Source: Kiritimatiellia bacterium
GTDB taxonomy: Bacteria; Verrucomicrobiota; Kiritimatiellia; RFP12; UBA1067
Length of the DNA stretch: 8,495 nucleotides
Direction: 5' to 3'
Assembly: GCA_028701555.1 (NCBI GenBank)
Contig: JAQVQN010000083.1
Span: 1-8,495 of the forward strand
Position 1 is the first letter of the stretch. Each line of letters begins with the position of its first letter. Below the pieces are notes generated by a model, which saw only the letters and a program-made list of their open reading frames with translations, did not search any database and was not told where the DNA came from. The position numbers and the translations under genes were made by a program. Positions 1-5,417 of this stretch are shown here, piece by piece.

Positions 1-1
1 G

Positions 2-349
2 GCCAAGATCGGATGGAGCCACGGCCACGGCTCTCTGGCGGATGACAATTACAAAGCATGGTGGACGGCCGATGACACAGGATCCGGTCCAGAGTCAATC
101 GCCCTCATGACCACCGCCGCCCGCCGCAGCACCCTGGAATCCTCGCCCTATCAATACAGGATACATCTCAACTTCTACGGCTACACAGGCAGCGGCACAC
201 CCACAGCCACCGTCCACGTCACCTTCGCAGGCGTCACTATCAGCAAAACGATCACCCCCGGCACCAACGCTTCCACCGCAGCCACACCCTCCGACCCCTA
301 CGTCACGATCACTTTCGCCGCAGACGGCACCCCCACGTCAATCGCGTGA
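2..349 (+). CDS. C-terminal part of an unrecognised beta-rich protein
   Basis: The reading frame is open from the left edge to a TGA at 347-349, giving 115 visible residues; the start lies outside the window. An internal ATG at 107 is not needed, because the upstream codons read well (including AKIGWSHGHGSLADD and KAWWTADDTG). The sequence is rich in Thr, Ser, Ala and Pro. It has alternating hydrophobic and Thr residues (HVTFAGVTISKTITPG, DPYVTITFAADGTP), which suggests beta-strands like those of surface, adhesin or phage tail-type proteins. No catalytic motif, membrane segment or sorting signal is visible at the C-terminus. The coding strand is C-rich, unlike the G-rich downstream genes, so it may have a different history or belong to a mobile region. 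I do not recognise the family. The frame is well supported; the function is not. Confidence 0.6.
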   Translation, partial: AKIGWSHGHGSLADDNYKAWWTADDTGSGPESIALMTTAARRSTLESSPYQYRIHLNFYGYTGSGTPTATVHVTFAGVTISKTITPGTNASTAATPSDPYVTITFAADGTPTSIA

Positions 350-554
350 TACCCCATCCAAACATTCTTCCCATAAACTTTTCAAACTTTTTTTCTGTTT
401 ACACGATTAGTCCCACAGTTCATCGCACACTTGAGTTCACGCCTGCTTGGTTACGCTTAAGCCACATGCCTAGTCGGCATTGAGTAAGAAAGGCGACCGC
501 AATTTGCCCAAAGATGCTGCGGAAGACCATGAAATTGTTGGAAGAACCAAAATT
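350..554. other. Intergenic stretch without a recognised gene
   Basis: This is the first part of the 532-bp gap between the left-edge gene and the transporter gene. It is more A+T-rich than the flanking genes. A T-rich run at about 377-400 follows the left-edge gene, but no stable hairpin precedes it, so it is not a convincing terminator. A small 5-bp inverted repeat (ATGCC/GGCAT, 466-480) is too weak to call. No coding region with a ribosome site is seen. Confidence 0.5.
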
Positions 555-563
555 ATTTGTTTT
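555..563 (+). repeat. Left 9-bp direct repeat, putative target-site duplication
   Basis: ATTTGTTTT here is repeated exactly at 779-787. The two copies directly abut the ends of the inverted-repeat element at 564-778. That is the arrangement expected of a target duplication made on insertion. The T-rich composition makes chance somewhat more likely than for a mixed 9-mer. Confidence 0.6.
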
Positions 564-642
564 CACTAGCATCCCATAGGGACGCCGGATTTTAGGATTT
601 TAGGTTAATAGACGTTTAGGTATTCACTGAAAACGCATTGTT

Positions 643-667
643 TGTGAACCGTCACAAGCGGTTCACA
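643..667. promoter_or_regulatory. 25-bp palindrome, candidate operator
   Basis: TGTGAACCG (643-651) and its exact reverse complement CGGTTCACA (659-667) flank a 7-nt centre, TCACAAG. A second, nested palindrome TGTGA-ACCG-TCACA spans 643-656. The site ends 3 bp before the proposed -35 box, which suits binding by an activator or repressor of the downstream transporter gene. The TGTGA/TCACA half-sites resemble those bound by CRP-family proteins, but the spacing is wrong for a classical CRP site. The binding protein is unknown. Confidence 0.45.
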
Positions 668-670
668 TGT

Positions 671-699
671 TTGTGGAAAACACCGTTTGCTTGTATAAT
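671..699 (+). promoter_or_regulatory. Sigma70-like promoter toward the transporter gene
   Basis: A perfect -10 box TATAAT (694-699) lies 17 bp downstream of TTGTGG (671-676), a partial match to TTGACA. Transcription would begin near 706 and give a leader of about 176 nt before the ATG at 882. That leader would include the right arm of the inverted-repeat element and its 7-bp-stem hairpin (757-774). The 25-bp palindrome lies immediately upstream. No better promoter was found between 779 and 881. Confidence 0.5.
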
Positions 700-756
700 G
701 ACGTTAATCAGACCGGTTTTACCTAATAACCTACAGCCTAAAAAGCTAAACGCCTA

Positions 757-774
757 AGCGTCCTATGGGACGCT
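757..774. other. Hairpin in the terminal repeat of the element
   Basis: AGCGTCC (757-763) and GGACGCT (768-774) form a perfect 7-bp stem with the 4-nt loop TATG. The left end of the element has the matching structure at 569-585 (one internal mismatch, 3-nt loop ATA). So each terminal inverted repeat is itself palindromic, as in REP-like elements. No T-run follows directly, so I do not call it a terminator. Confidence 0.5.
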
Positions 775-778
775 ACTG

Positions 779-787
779 ATTTGTTTT
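779..787 (+). repeat. Right 9-bp direct repeat, putative target-site duplication
   Basis: This is the second exact copy of ATTTGTTTT, starting directly after the right end of the inverted-repeat element. See the partner at 555-563. Confidence 0.6.
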
Positions 788-870
788 TGAAAAATGCAAC
801 GATATTACGTTTGTTGTTTTATGCACGTCATGCCGTCGGGAAAAAGATATAGTATTCAACTATTTAAGTT

Positions 871-877
871 AAAGGGG
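871..877 (+). promoter_or_regulatory. Ribosome binding site of the transporter gene
   Basis: AAAGGGG precedes the ATG at 882 by four bases. It is purine-rich but not a full AGGAGG. It supports the ATG at 882, and the N-terminal hydrophobic segment follows at once. Confidence 0.55.
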
Positions 878-881
878 AATC

Positions 882-3617
882 ATGTCTAACAAATTCTTTC
901 GCCTGGCTGGCTTTTTGAAGAAGATCAGAGTGTTGCTGTTTTTGGCGGGAGTCGTCGTCTACGGCAGTCCGCCGGTCGTACTGGAGTGGACCGAAGGGTT
1001 CAGTCTGCCGCCGCAGTCGGACGGCAGCGCGGCGGTGGGGTTGGGTGCGCCGTTCTACGGCGAGCATAACGGGGTCGCGCTGCTAGCGGGCGGTTCAAAT
1101 TTTCCGGAGATGCCGCTGGTCGAGGGCGGGCCCAAGCGCTACCATGCCGAGATTTACGCGCTTCCCGCTGGTCAAACCAATTGGCTGCAGGCTGGGCGGT
1201 TAAAGGGGCCAGCAGCGGAAGGCATGTCGGCGACGACCCCGCGCGGTGTGGTGTGCGTCGGTGGCGGGGACGGCAAAGAGACCCTGGCGCGGGCGTTTCT
1301 GCTGACTTGGGACGCGGCGCGCGGGCAGGCGGTTGAGACAGTGCTGCCGGATTTCCCTTATGCGGTGCGCCTAGGCGGTGCGGCGTCGCGTGGCAACCGC
1401 GTATATGTGGCGGGTGGCGGCGGTACGGAGGCGCTGGGGTCTGAGGTCTGGACGCTGGATTTGGACGACTTGGCTGCGGGCTGGCGGGCGTTGCCGCCGC
1501 TGCCGGGCGCCAAGGGACGTATGCAGGCGCAGGCCTTCGTCCAGAACGGCGACCAGAAGAAGACGCTGCTGTATGTGGTGGGCGGCTACGCCAGACACGC
1601 TGACGGAGGGGTTTACTCGCTGACCGATGGCTATGCCTACGACTTGTCTCAACCGGATGGATCGGGAGTATGGCGGCCGGTTTCACCTGCCGTGATCAAT
1701 GGAAAAATCAGCGATCAGCGATCAGAGATCGGCACTCCGGCTTCCGACCTCCGACCTCCGACCTCTGGTGCATGGCCGCTGATCGGAGCCAAATGCGTGA
1801 CCGTCGGAGACCAGCACGTCTTGTTCTTCGGCGGACTGGACGCGGCATATTTCGACGACAACCAGCGCAAGATGGCTGCGCTAACAGGCGACGCGCGCGA
1901 TGCGCAGCGGATCGCCTATCAGTCCAAGTTGCCGAGCTCATGGAATCGTCGAGTGCTGGCCTATCACACGGTCACTGACCGCTGGTTCGAGTTGGGCGAG
2001 GTGCCGTTCCAGCCAACCGTGGCAGGCGCGTCTATTAAGCTGTCAGACGGCAGTGTGCTGCTGGCTTCGGGCGAGATTCAGCCAGGCATACGCACACCGG
2101 TTTGCACGGTCGGGCGTTTCGTGGCGCGGCGAAAATTCCATCCGCTCAACTGGGCGGTAATGGGCGTCTATTTCGCAGGCTTGGCTGGAATGGGTGTGTG
2201 GTTTATGCGCAAGAAGAAAAGCGCAGATGATTTCTTCCGCGGCGGCGGGCACATACCGTGGTGGGCGGCTGGCATCAGCATAGTGGCAGCCATGTCCAGC
2301 TCGATATCTTTTCTGGCGGTTCCGGCTTTAGCGTATATCTCGGACTGGCGTTACGCACCCAAGATTTTCTGTATGGCGCTGATTCCTCCGATCGTGATCG
2401 GTTATTACCTGCCATTTTTTCGCAAGCTCAATCTTACCTGCGCGTATGAATATCTGGAATTGCGCTTCAATCTGGCTTGCCGGCTGTTTGCGAGTCTGGC
2501 CTTCAACGTTTACATGGTTGCCAGGGTTTCGGTGGTGGCGTATCTGCCCGCGCTGGTGGTTTCGGCGACAACCGGCATGGACGTGAACTTGTGCATTGTC
2601 TGTGTGTGTCTGCTGACGATCCTGTACTGCGCTTCCGGCGGTATCGAGGCTGTGATATGGAGTGATGTGGTGCAATGCTTGGTTTTGCTTGGCGGTGCTT
2701 TCATGTTGCTGATATTGCTCATGAGCGGCACGGACGGCGGCGTGGCCGGAGCCTTCAATTCCGCGTATCATGCAGGTAAATTGAGAATTCTGGACACAGC
2801 GTTTGATTTTTCACAGCCGGTTATCTGGGTCGTGTTGATCGGCGGGTTCAGCGAGTGTTTCATAACTTATACCAGTGACCAATGCGTTATACAGCGGTAC
2901 ATGACCACCAAAGACCTCAAGGCCGCAGGACGGAGTCTTTGGTTGAGCGTGCCCTTCGCAGTTATCGGGCTGGTGTTCTTCGGCATCGGCACAGGTCTGT
3001 TCACGTACTACCGCAGTCATCCTGAAAGATTGGCGGTTAACATGCCGAAGGCCGACTCGGTGCTGCCAATGTTCATGGCGAACGATCTGCCGGTGGGAGT
3101 AGCTGGACTGGTTATAGCAGGTCTCTTTGCCGCAACGATCACGACGTTGGCAGCCAACCTTAATTCTTCGGCCACGGCGATCACCAGCGATTTCTTTGTG
3201 CGATTGAAACGCGAAAGGGCGACAGACAGTTCGCAAGTGCGCTTTGCGCAGCTTTTCACGGTGCTGATAGGTTTGGCCGGCATGGCTGGAGCGTTGACCT
3301 TAGCCAATGTGGAAATGCGCGCGGTATACGACCAGTTTCTTAAGTTCATCGGAATCCTGACTAGTGGGCTGGCCTGCCTTTTCATGCTGGGGATCTTTGT
3401 AAGACGTGTGGGCGCGGCGGCGGCGTTGTCCGGTCTGGCTGCGAATTATATTGTGTGCATAGGGCTGGACCGCCTAGGTCTGCCTTGGAAACCGCACCTG
3501 TTGCTGTACGGCGCGATCGGCATTATCACTTGCCTTGTCGTGGCGGTAGCGGTTAGTCTGATATTTCCGAACCGGAAGCAGGGTATAGACGATCTTGTTT
3601 GGAAAAAGAAGAACTGA
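882..3617 (+). CDS. Sialic-acid-type mutarotase fused to sodium/solute symporter
   Basis: A 911-residue two-domain membrane protein. Residues about 12-28 form a basic-then-hydrophobic signal or anchor segment. Residues about 34-408 form a Kelch beta-propeller of the cyclically permuted N-acetylneuraminate mutarotase (YjhT/NanM-like) type. Evidence is AGGSNFPE at 69-76, repeated GG-plus-Trp blades, GASIKLSDGSVLLASG and GEIQPGIRTP at 397-406. From about 424 to the end there are some 13 hydrophobic helices of the SSS family, with GGIEAVIWSDVVQ (586-598), SDQCVIQRYMTTKD (665-678) and the helix 748-765 rich in Thr, Asn and Ser that corresponds to the sodium-site helix. The probable role is converting sugar anomers in the periplasm and importing the sugar with sodium. 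SSS proteins of the vSGLT type have the N-terminus outside, which agrees with an exported propeller. Sialic acid is the best guess for substrate, but related acidic or amino sugars are possible. Residues 276-296 are encoded by a repeat insertion. The ceramidase-like gene follows 114 bp downstream, probably in the same operon. Confidence 0.85.
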   Translation: MSNKFFRLAGFLKKIRVLLFLAGVVVYGSPPVVLEWTEGFSLPPQSDGSAAVGLGAPFYGEHNGVALLAGGSNFPEMPLVEGGPKRYHAEIYALPAGQTNWLQAGRLKGPAAEGMSATTPRGVVCVGGGDGKETLARAFLLTWDAARGQAVETVLPDFPYAVRLGGAASRGNRVYVAGGGGTEALGSEVWTLDLDDLAAGWRALPPLPGAKGRMQAQAFVQNGDQKKTLLYVVGGYARHADGGVYSLTDGYAYDLSQPDGSGVWRPVSPAVINGKISDQRSEIGTPASDLRPPTSGAWPLIGAKCVTVGDQHVLFFGGLDAAYFDDNQRKMAALTGDARDAQRIAYQSKLPSSWNRRVLAYHTVTDRWFELGEVPFQPTVAGASIKLSDGSVLLASGEIQPGIRTPVCTVGRFVARRKFHPLNWAVMGVYFAGLAGMGVWFMRKKKSADDFFRGGGHIPWWAAGISIVAAMSSSISFLAVPALAYISDWRYAPKIFCMALIPPIVIGYYLPFFRKLNLTCAYEYLELRFNLACRLFASLAFNVYMVARVSVVAYLPALVVSATTGMDVNLCIVCVCLLTILYCASGGIEAVIWSDVVQCLVLLGGAFMLLILLMSGTDGGVAGAFNSAYHAGKLRILDTAFDFSQPVIWVVLIGGFSECFITYTSDQCVIQRYMTTKDLKAAGRSLWLSVPFAVIGLVFFGIGTGLFTYYRSHPERLAVNMPKADSVLPMFMANDLPVGVAGLVIAGLFAATITTLAANLNSSATAITSDFFVRLKRERATDSSQVRFAQLFTVLIGLAGMAGALTLANVEMRAVYDQFLKFIGILTSGLACLFMLGIFVRRVGAAAALSGLAANYIVCIGLDRLGLPWKPHLLLYGAIGIITCLVVAVAVSLIFPNRKQGIDDLVWKKKN
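1707..1768. repeat. In-frame inverted heptad array inside the mutarotase domain
   Basis: The left arm has four 7-nt units: ATCAGCG at 1707, again at 1714, ATCAGAG at 1721, then a partial ATCGG at 1728. The right arm has TCCGGCT at 1736, then TCCGACC three times at 1743, 1750 and 1757, ending TCTGG at 1768. Read in reverse complement, the right units are GGTCGGA, so both arms share G-(A/G)-T-C-(A/G)-G. The array is 62 bp and keeps the frame. It encodes about 21 residues (276-296) of low-complexity polar sequence (SDQRSEIGTPASDLRPP) between conserved propeller strands, probably in a surface loop. It looks like a palindromic element that entered a gene without breaking it. Confidence 0.65.
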
Positions 3618-3660
3618 TGCGCGTAATGTTAGAATTCCAGTTTCAGTAATCACGAATGGA

Positions 3661-3719
3661 CAAGAATTAAAACGAATTCTTGGGCTTAGGGCAGGAATTG
3701 AAAGCATAGCTACCAATTC
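3661..3719 (+). promoter_or_regulatory. Hairpin-forming intercistronic leader
   Basis: CAAGAATT (3661-3668) and AATTCTTG (3675-3682) form a perfect 8-bp stem with loop AAAACG. Farther down, GAATTG (3695-3700) can pair with CAATTC (3714-3719), whose end touches the ribosome site at 3720. Another AATT lies near 3632. Because AATT is self-complementary, these copies could pair in more than one way. It may stabilise mRNA ends or tune translation of the second gene. No T-run follows, so it is not a clear terminator. The function is inferred only from structure. Confidence 0.35.
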
Positions 3720-3725
3720 AGGAGG
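3720..3725 (+). promoter_or_regulatory. Strong ribosome binding site of the ceramidase-like gene
   Basis: A perfect AGGAGG lies six bases before the ATG at 3732. It fixes that start and rules out the open frame that continues from further upstream in another phase. Confidence 0.8.
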
Positions 3726-3731
3726 TTTTGT

Positions 3732-5075
3732 ATGGAAGTCGGAGTGTCTAAGATCATCATCACACCGCCGCGCGGTTTGCCGCTGGCGGGTTATTTTAAT
3801 GCGCGTCCCAACGAAGGGGTGCTGGATGATTTGCATGTGCGCTGCGCGCTCTTCCGGCAATGTCGGGCCGTAGGCGGGGTGTTGTCGTTGGATGTCTGCA
3901 TGCTTAGCAATGAGTTTGTGGAAAAGGTTTTGGCGGCGCTTGACAAAGCCGGGTTCCGTTACGGTCGCGGTTTGATTTTAACGGCCACGCACACGCACAC
4001 CGCACCGTATGTGACGACCCTGTTCGGCACTTCACCTGACGCGCTTTATTTGCGCGGTCTTGTGGCCAAAACCGTTGAGGCGGTCCTGACGGCGGAACGG
4101 AATCTGGCGCCAGCGACGCTGCGGCTCGGACGGGTCAAGGACAATCCGCTGGCTTTCAACCGCCGCTATTGGATGCAGGGCGGAGGCGTCACCACAAATC
4201 CCGGTGTAAAGAATCCCGGCATCGTCAAGCCCGAGGGAACGGTAGACCGCGAGATCGGCATTTTGTCGGTCGAACAGGGCGGCAGGATAACGGCATTACT
4301 GGCAAACATAGTCAACCATACCGACACGGTCGGCGAGAGCCTGGTGTCGGCGGATTGGCCGGGTCGGCTGGAACGCTGTGTCCAGGCGAGTATAGGGTAT
4401 GATCCCTTAGTCATGACTCTGATAGGCTGTGCAGGCAACGTGAATCAGTTCGATGTGCATTCAGACGAGTATCAAGGATATGCTTATGACCGTGCTTGGC
4501 AACTGGGAAAGTGTTATGCCGAGCTGGTAGTGTCGCGTTTGGGAAGCCTTAAGAAACTTAAGGCGGAGAAGCTTGCGGTGGTGACCCGCGCACTCTCAAT
4601 ACCTTATAGAAATATCACTCGGGAACAACTGAAGCAAGCGCGTGCGGTTCTGGCAAAGGCACCGCGCATGTCGGCAGGTGCTGATATGACCAGCGAGGGG
4701 CTCGCGACAGGCGAAGGTGCGGTCGCAAGATTCTTTGCCGAGCAGTTGCTGGAATATAGCCGGCGCTGCGCTGGCAGAAGCCGCAGGTTCCGGATGGTGT
4801 CGTTGGGCTTTGGCGCCGAGTTTGCCTTGACCTCATTGCCGGGGGAACCGTTTACAGAAATCGGGCTTTCGATCAAAAAGCTGTCGACTTTCAAGCACAC
4901 GTGGCCGGTAGCGTTGGCCATGGGCGCGTGCGGATATGTGGCGCTGCCGGAGTGTTTCGAGCGCGGCGGATACGAGACCCTGCCGGTGGTGGGTGGGGCG
5001 CCGCGTGAAGACACGGCTGAACGGCTGATCAAGGCCAGCGCGGAAAATTTGGAGAAATTAGGAGTTATGAATTAG
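3732..5075 (+). CDS. Neutral/alkaline ceramidase-like hydrolase, cytoplasmic
   Basis: A 447-residue protein that resembles the N-terminal catalytic domain of the neutral/alkaline non-lysosomal ceramidase family (zinc amidases). Visible marks are TATHTHTAP with His87 and His89, NHTDT with His196, GCAGNVNQ at 232-239, SLPGEPFTEIG with Glu372, and GYVALPECFERGGYE (from 401). In characterised ceramidases two His, a Glu and a Tyr hold zinc, and all have candidate matches here. The catalytic Ser normally found in the GDxSP-type motif appears to be Asn238, so true ceramide hydrolysis is doubtful. No signal peptide, membrane helix or C-terminal Ig-like domain is seen, so it should act in the cytoplasm. 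Its position behind a sugar transporter suggests a hydrolase for an imported N-acyl sugar or related amide, but this is inference. The start is set by AGGAGG at 3720-3725. The family assignment is fairly secure; the substrate is unknown. Confidence 0.75.
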   Translation: MEVGVSKIIITPPRGLPLAGYFNARPNEGVLDDLHVRCALFRQCRAVGGVLSLDVCMLSNEFVEKVLAALDKAGFRYGRGLILTATHTHTAPYVTTLFGTSPDALYLRGLVAKTVEAVLTAERNLAPATLRLGRVKDNPLAFNRRYWMQGGGVTTNPGVKNPGIVKPEGTVDREIGILSVEQGGRITALLANIVNHTDTVGESLVSADWPGRLERCVQASIGYDPLVMTLIGCAGNVNQFDVHSDEYQGYAYDRAWQLGKCYAELVVSRLGSLKKLKAEKLAVVTRALSIPYRNITREQLKQARAVLAKAPRMSAGADMTSEGLATGEGAVARFFAEQLLEYSRRCAGRSRRFRMVSLGFGAEFALTSLPGEPFTEIGLSIKKLSTFKHTWPVALAMGACGYVALPECFERGGYETLPVVGGAPREDTAERLIKASAENLEKLGVMN

Positions 5076-5107
5076 ACTGCCGCGCGCGGGGTACGAACAA
5101 ACGAAGT

Positions 5108-5138
5108 GGTAACTTGAACGCGCAACGCTCAAGTTACC
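5108..5138. other. Strong hairpin after the hydrolase gene
   Basis: GGTAACTTGA (5108-5117) pairs perfectly with TCAAGTTACC (5129-5138). The inner bases GCG (5120-5122) and CGC (5126-5128) can add three pairs around a CAA loop, leaving AC bulged. It sits 33 bp after the stop at 5073-5075. It could end or protect the transporter-hydrolase transcript, but no T-run follows, so a classical Rho-independent terminator is not supported. Confidence 0.5.
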
Positions 5139-5210
5139 GACAAGCCAGCCACCCGGGGCTTCGGGCGAAAATGAGAGAGTAACTTTGTGGAGCAGTGGAA
5201 GGCAATCGAT

Positions 5211-5337
5211 GTAAGCAGGTCGGGTAAGGGTAGCCGAGTAAGGGTAGCGGTTAAGCGGGTTGGTTAAGAGTAGGATGAAACACTTGTTCGCCACCCTTGA
5301 CCGGATACGCTTACCCGAAAAACTTACCCGGTTTTAC
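5211..5337. repeat. Inverted array of GTAAG-type units
   Basis: The left arm carries GTAAG at 5211, 5224 and 5238 and TTAAG at 5251 and 5264, spaced about 13-14 nt. The stretch GTAAGGGTAGC is repeated exactly at 5224-5234 and 5238-5248. After a 21-bp spacer, the right arm carries the reverse complement: CTTGACC at 5296, CTTACCCG at 5310 and again at 5323, then TTTTAC ending at 5337. The array fills much of the 342-bp gap 5076-5417, in which I see no gene. The layout matches the arrays at 564-778 and 1707-1768, though the unit differs. It may be a mobile palindromic element or a cluster of protein-binding sites. No flanking direct repeat was found. Confidence 0.5.
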
Positions 5338-5380
5338 GTCTGAAGTATGACAATGTCCAAGTTATAGGTAGGGAATAGGG

Positions 5381-5410
5381 TTGACAGCGGGCGGGGTTGT
5401 GGGGGATCAT
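5381..5410 (+). promoter_or_regulatory. Possible promoter of the ATPase gene
   Basis: A perfect -35 box TTGACA (5381-5386) is followed after 18 bp by GATCAT (5405-5410), a 4/6 match to TATAAT. Transcription would start at about 5417, next to the ATG at 5418, implying a leaderless or nearly leaderless mRNA. That would fit the poor ribosome site of this gene, but the -10 match is weak. Confidence 0.3.
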
Positions 5411-5417
5411 TTTAAGC

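Larger units (their letters stand above)
564..778. mobile_element. MITE-like 215-bp element with terminal inverted repeats
   Basis: The ends are imperfect inverted repeats. The left end begins CACTAGCATCCCATAGGG, and the right end read in reverse complement begins CAGTAGCGTCCCATAGGA. Over about 22 bp there are two mismatches and a one-base indel. Similarity continues inward as repeated TTTTAGG-type units: left arm at 590, 598 and 615; right arm as CCTA at 722, 730, 737 and 753, with GCTAAA at 745. The element is flanked by the 9-bp direct repeat ATTTGTTTT. It is too short to encode a transposase, so it would be a non-autonomous element. A 9-bp duplication is known for several IS groups, but I cannot assign a parent family. 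The middle (626-718) contains a palindrome and a sigma70-like promoter directed at the transporter gene. It could instead be a structured RNA or regulatory region rather than a transposon. Confidence 0.6.

Noticed and set aside
377..400. Intrinsic terminator after the left-edge gene
   Set aside because: There is a T-rich tract but no stable hairpin before it.
643..667. Classical CRP binding site
   Set aside because: TGTGA and TCACA half-sites are present, but their spacing is 15 nt (outer pair) or 4 nt (nested pair) rather than 6. I keep it only as an unassigned palindrome.
849..863. Small inverted repeat ATAGT/ACTAT and a TATAGT box just before the transporter gene
   Set aside because: The stem is only 5 bp and A+T-rich, and no -35 box at a suitable distance was found, so neither an operator nor a second promoter is supported.
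1000..1686. 228-codon open frame on the minus strand within the mutarotase domain
   Set aside because: It is Pro/Arg/Ala-rich, as expected from the antisense of a G-rich gene. The + strand Kelch motifs show the true frame.
5211..5337. CRISPR array
   Set aside because: The units are 5-11 nt with no spacers of constant length, the two arms are inverted relative to each other, and no cas gene is present.
5397..5417. Upstream TTG start for the ATPase
   Set aside because: It would add only MWGIILS, the G-rich stretch directly touching it is too close to act as a ribosome site, and family similarity begins after the ATG at 5418.
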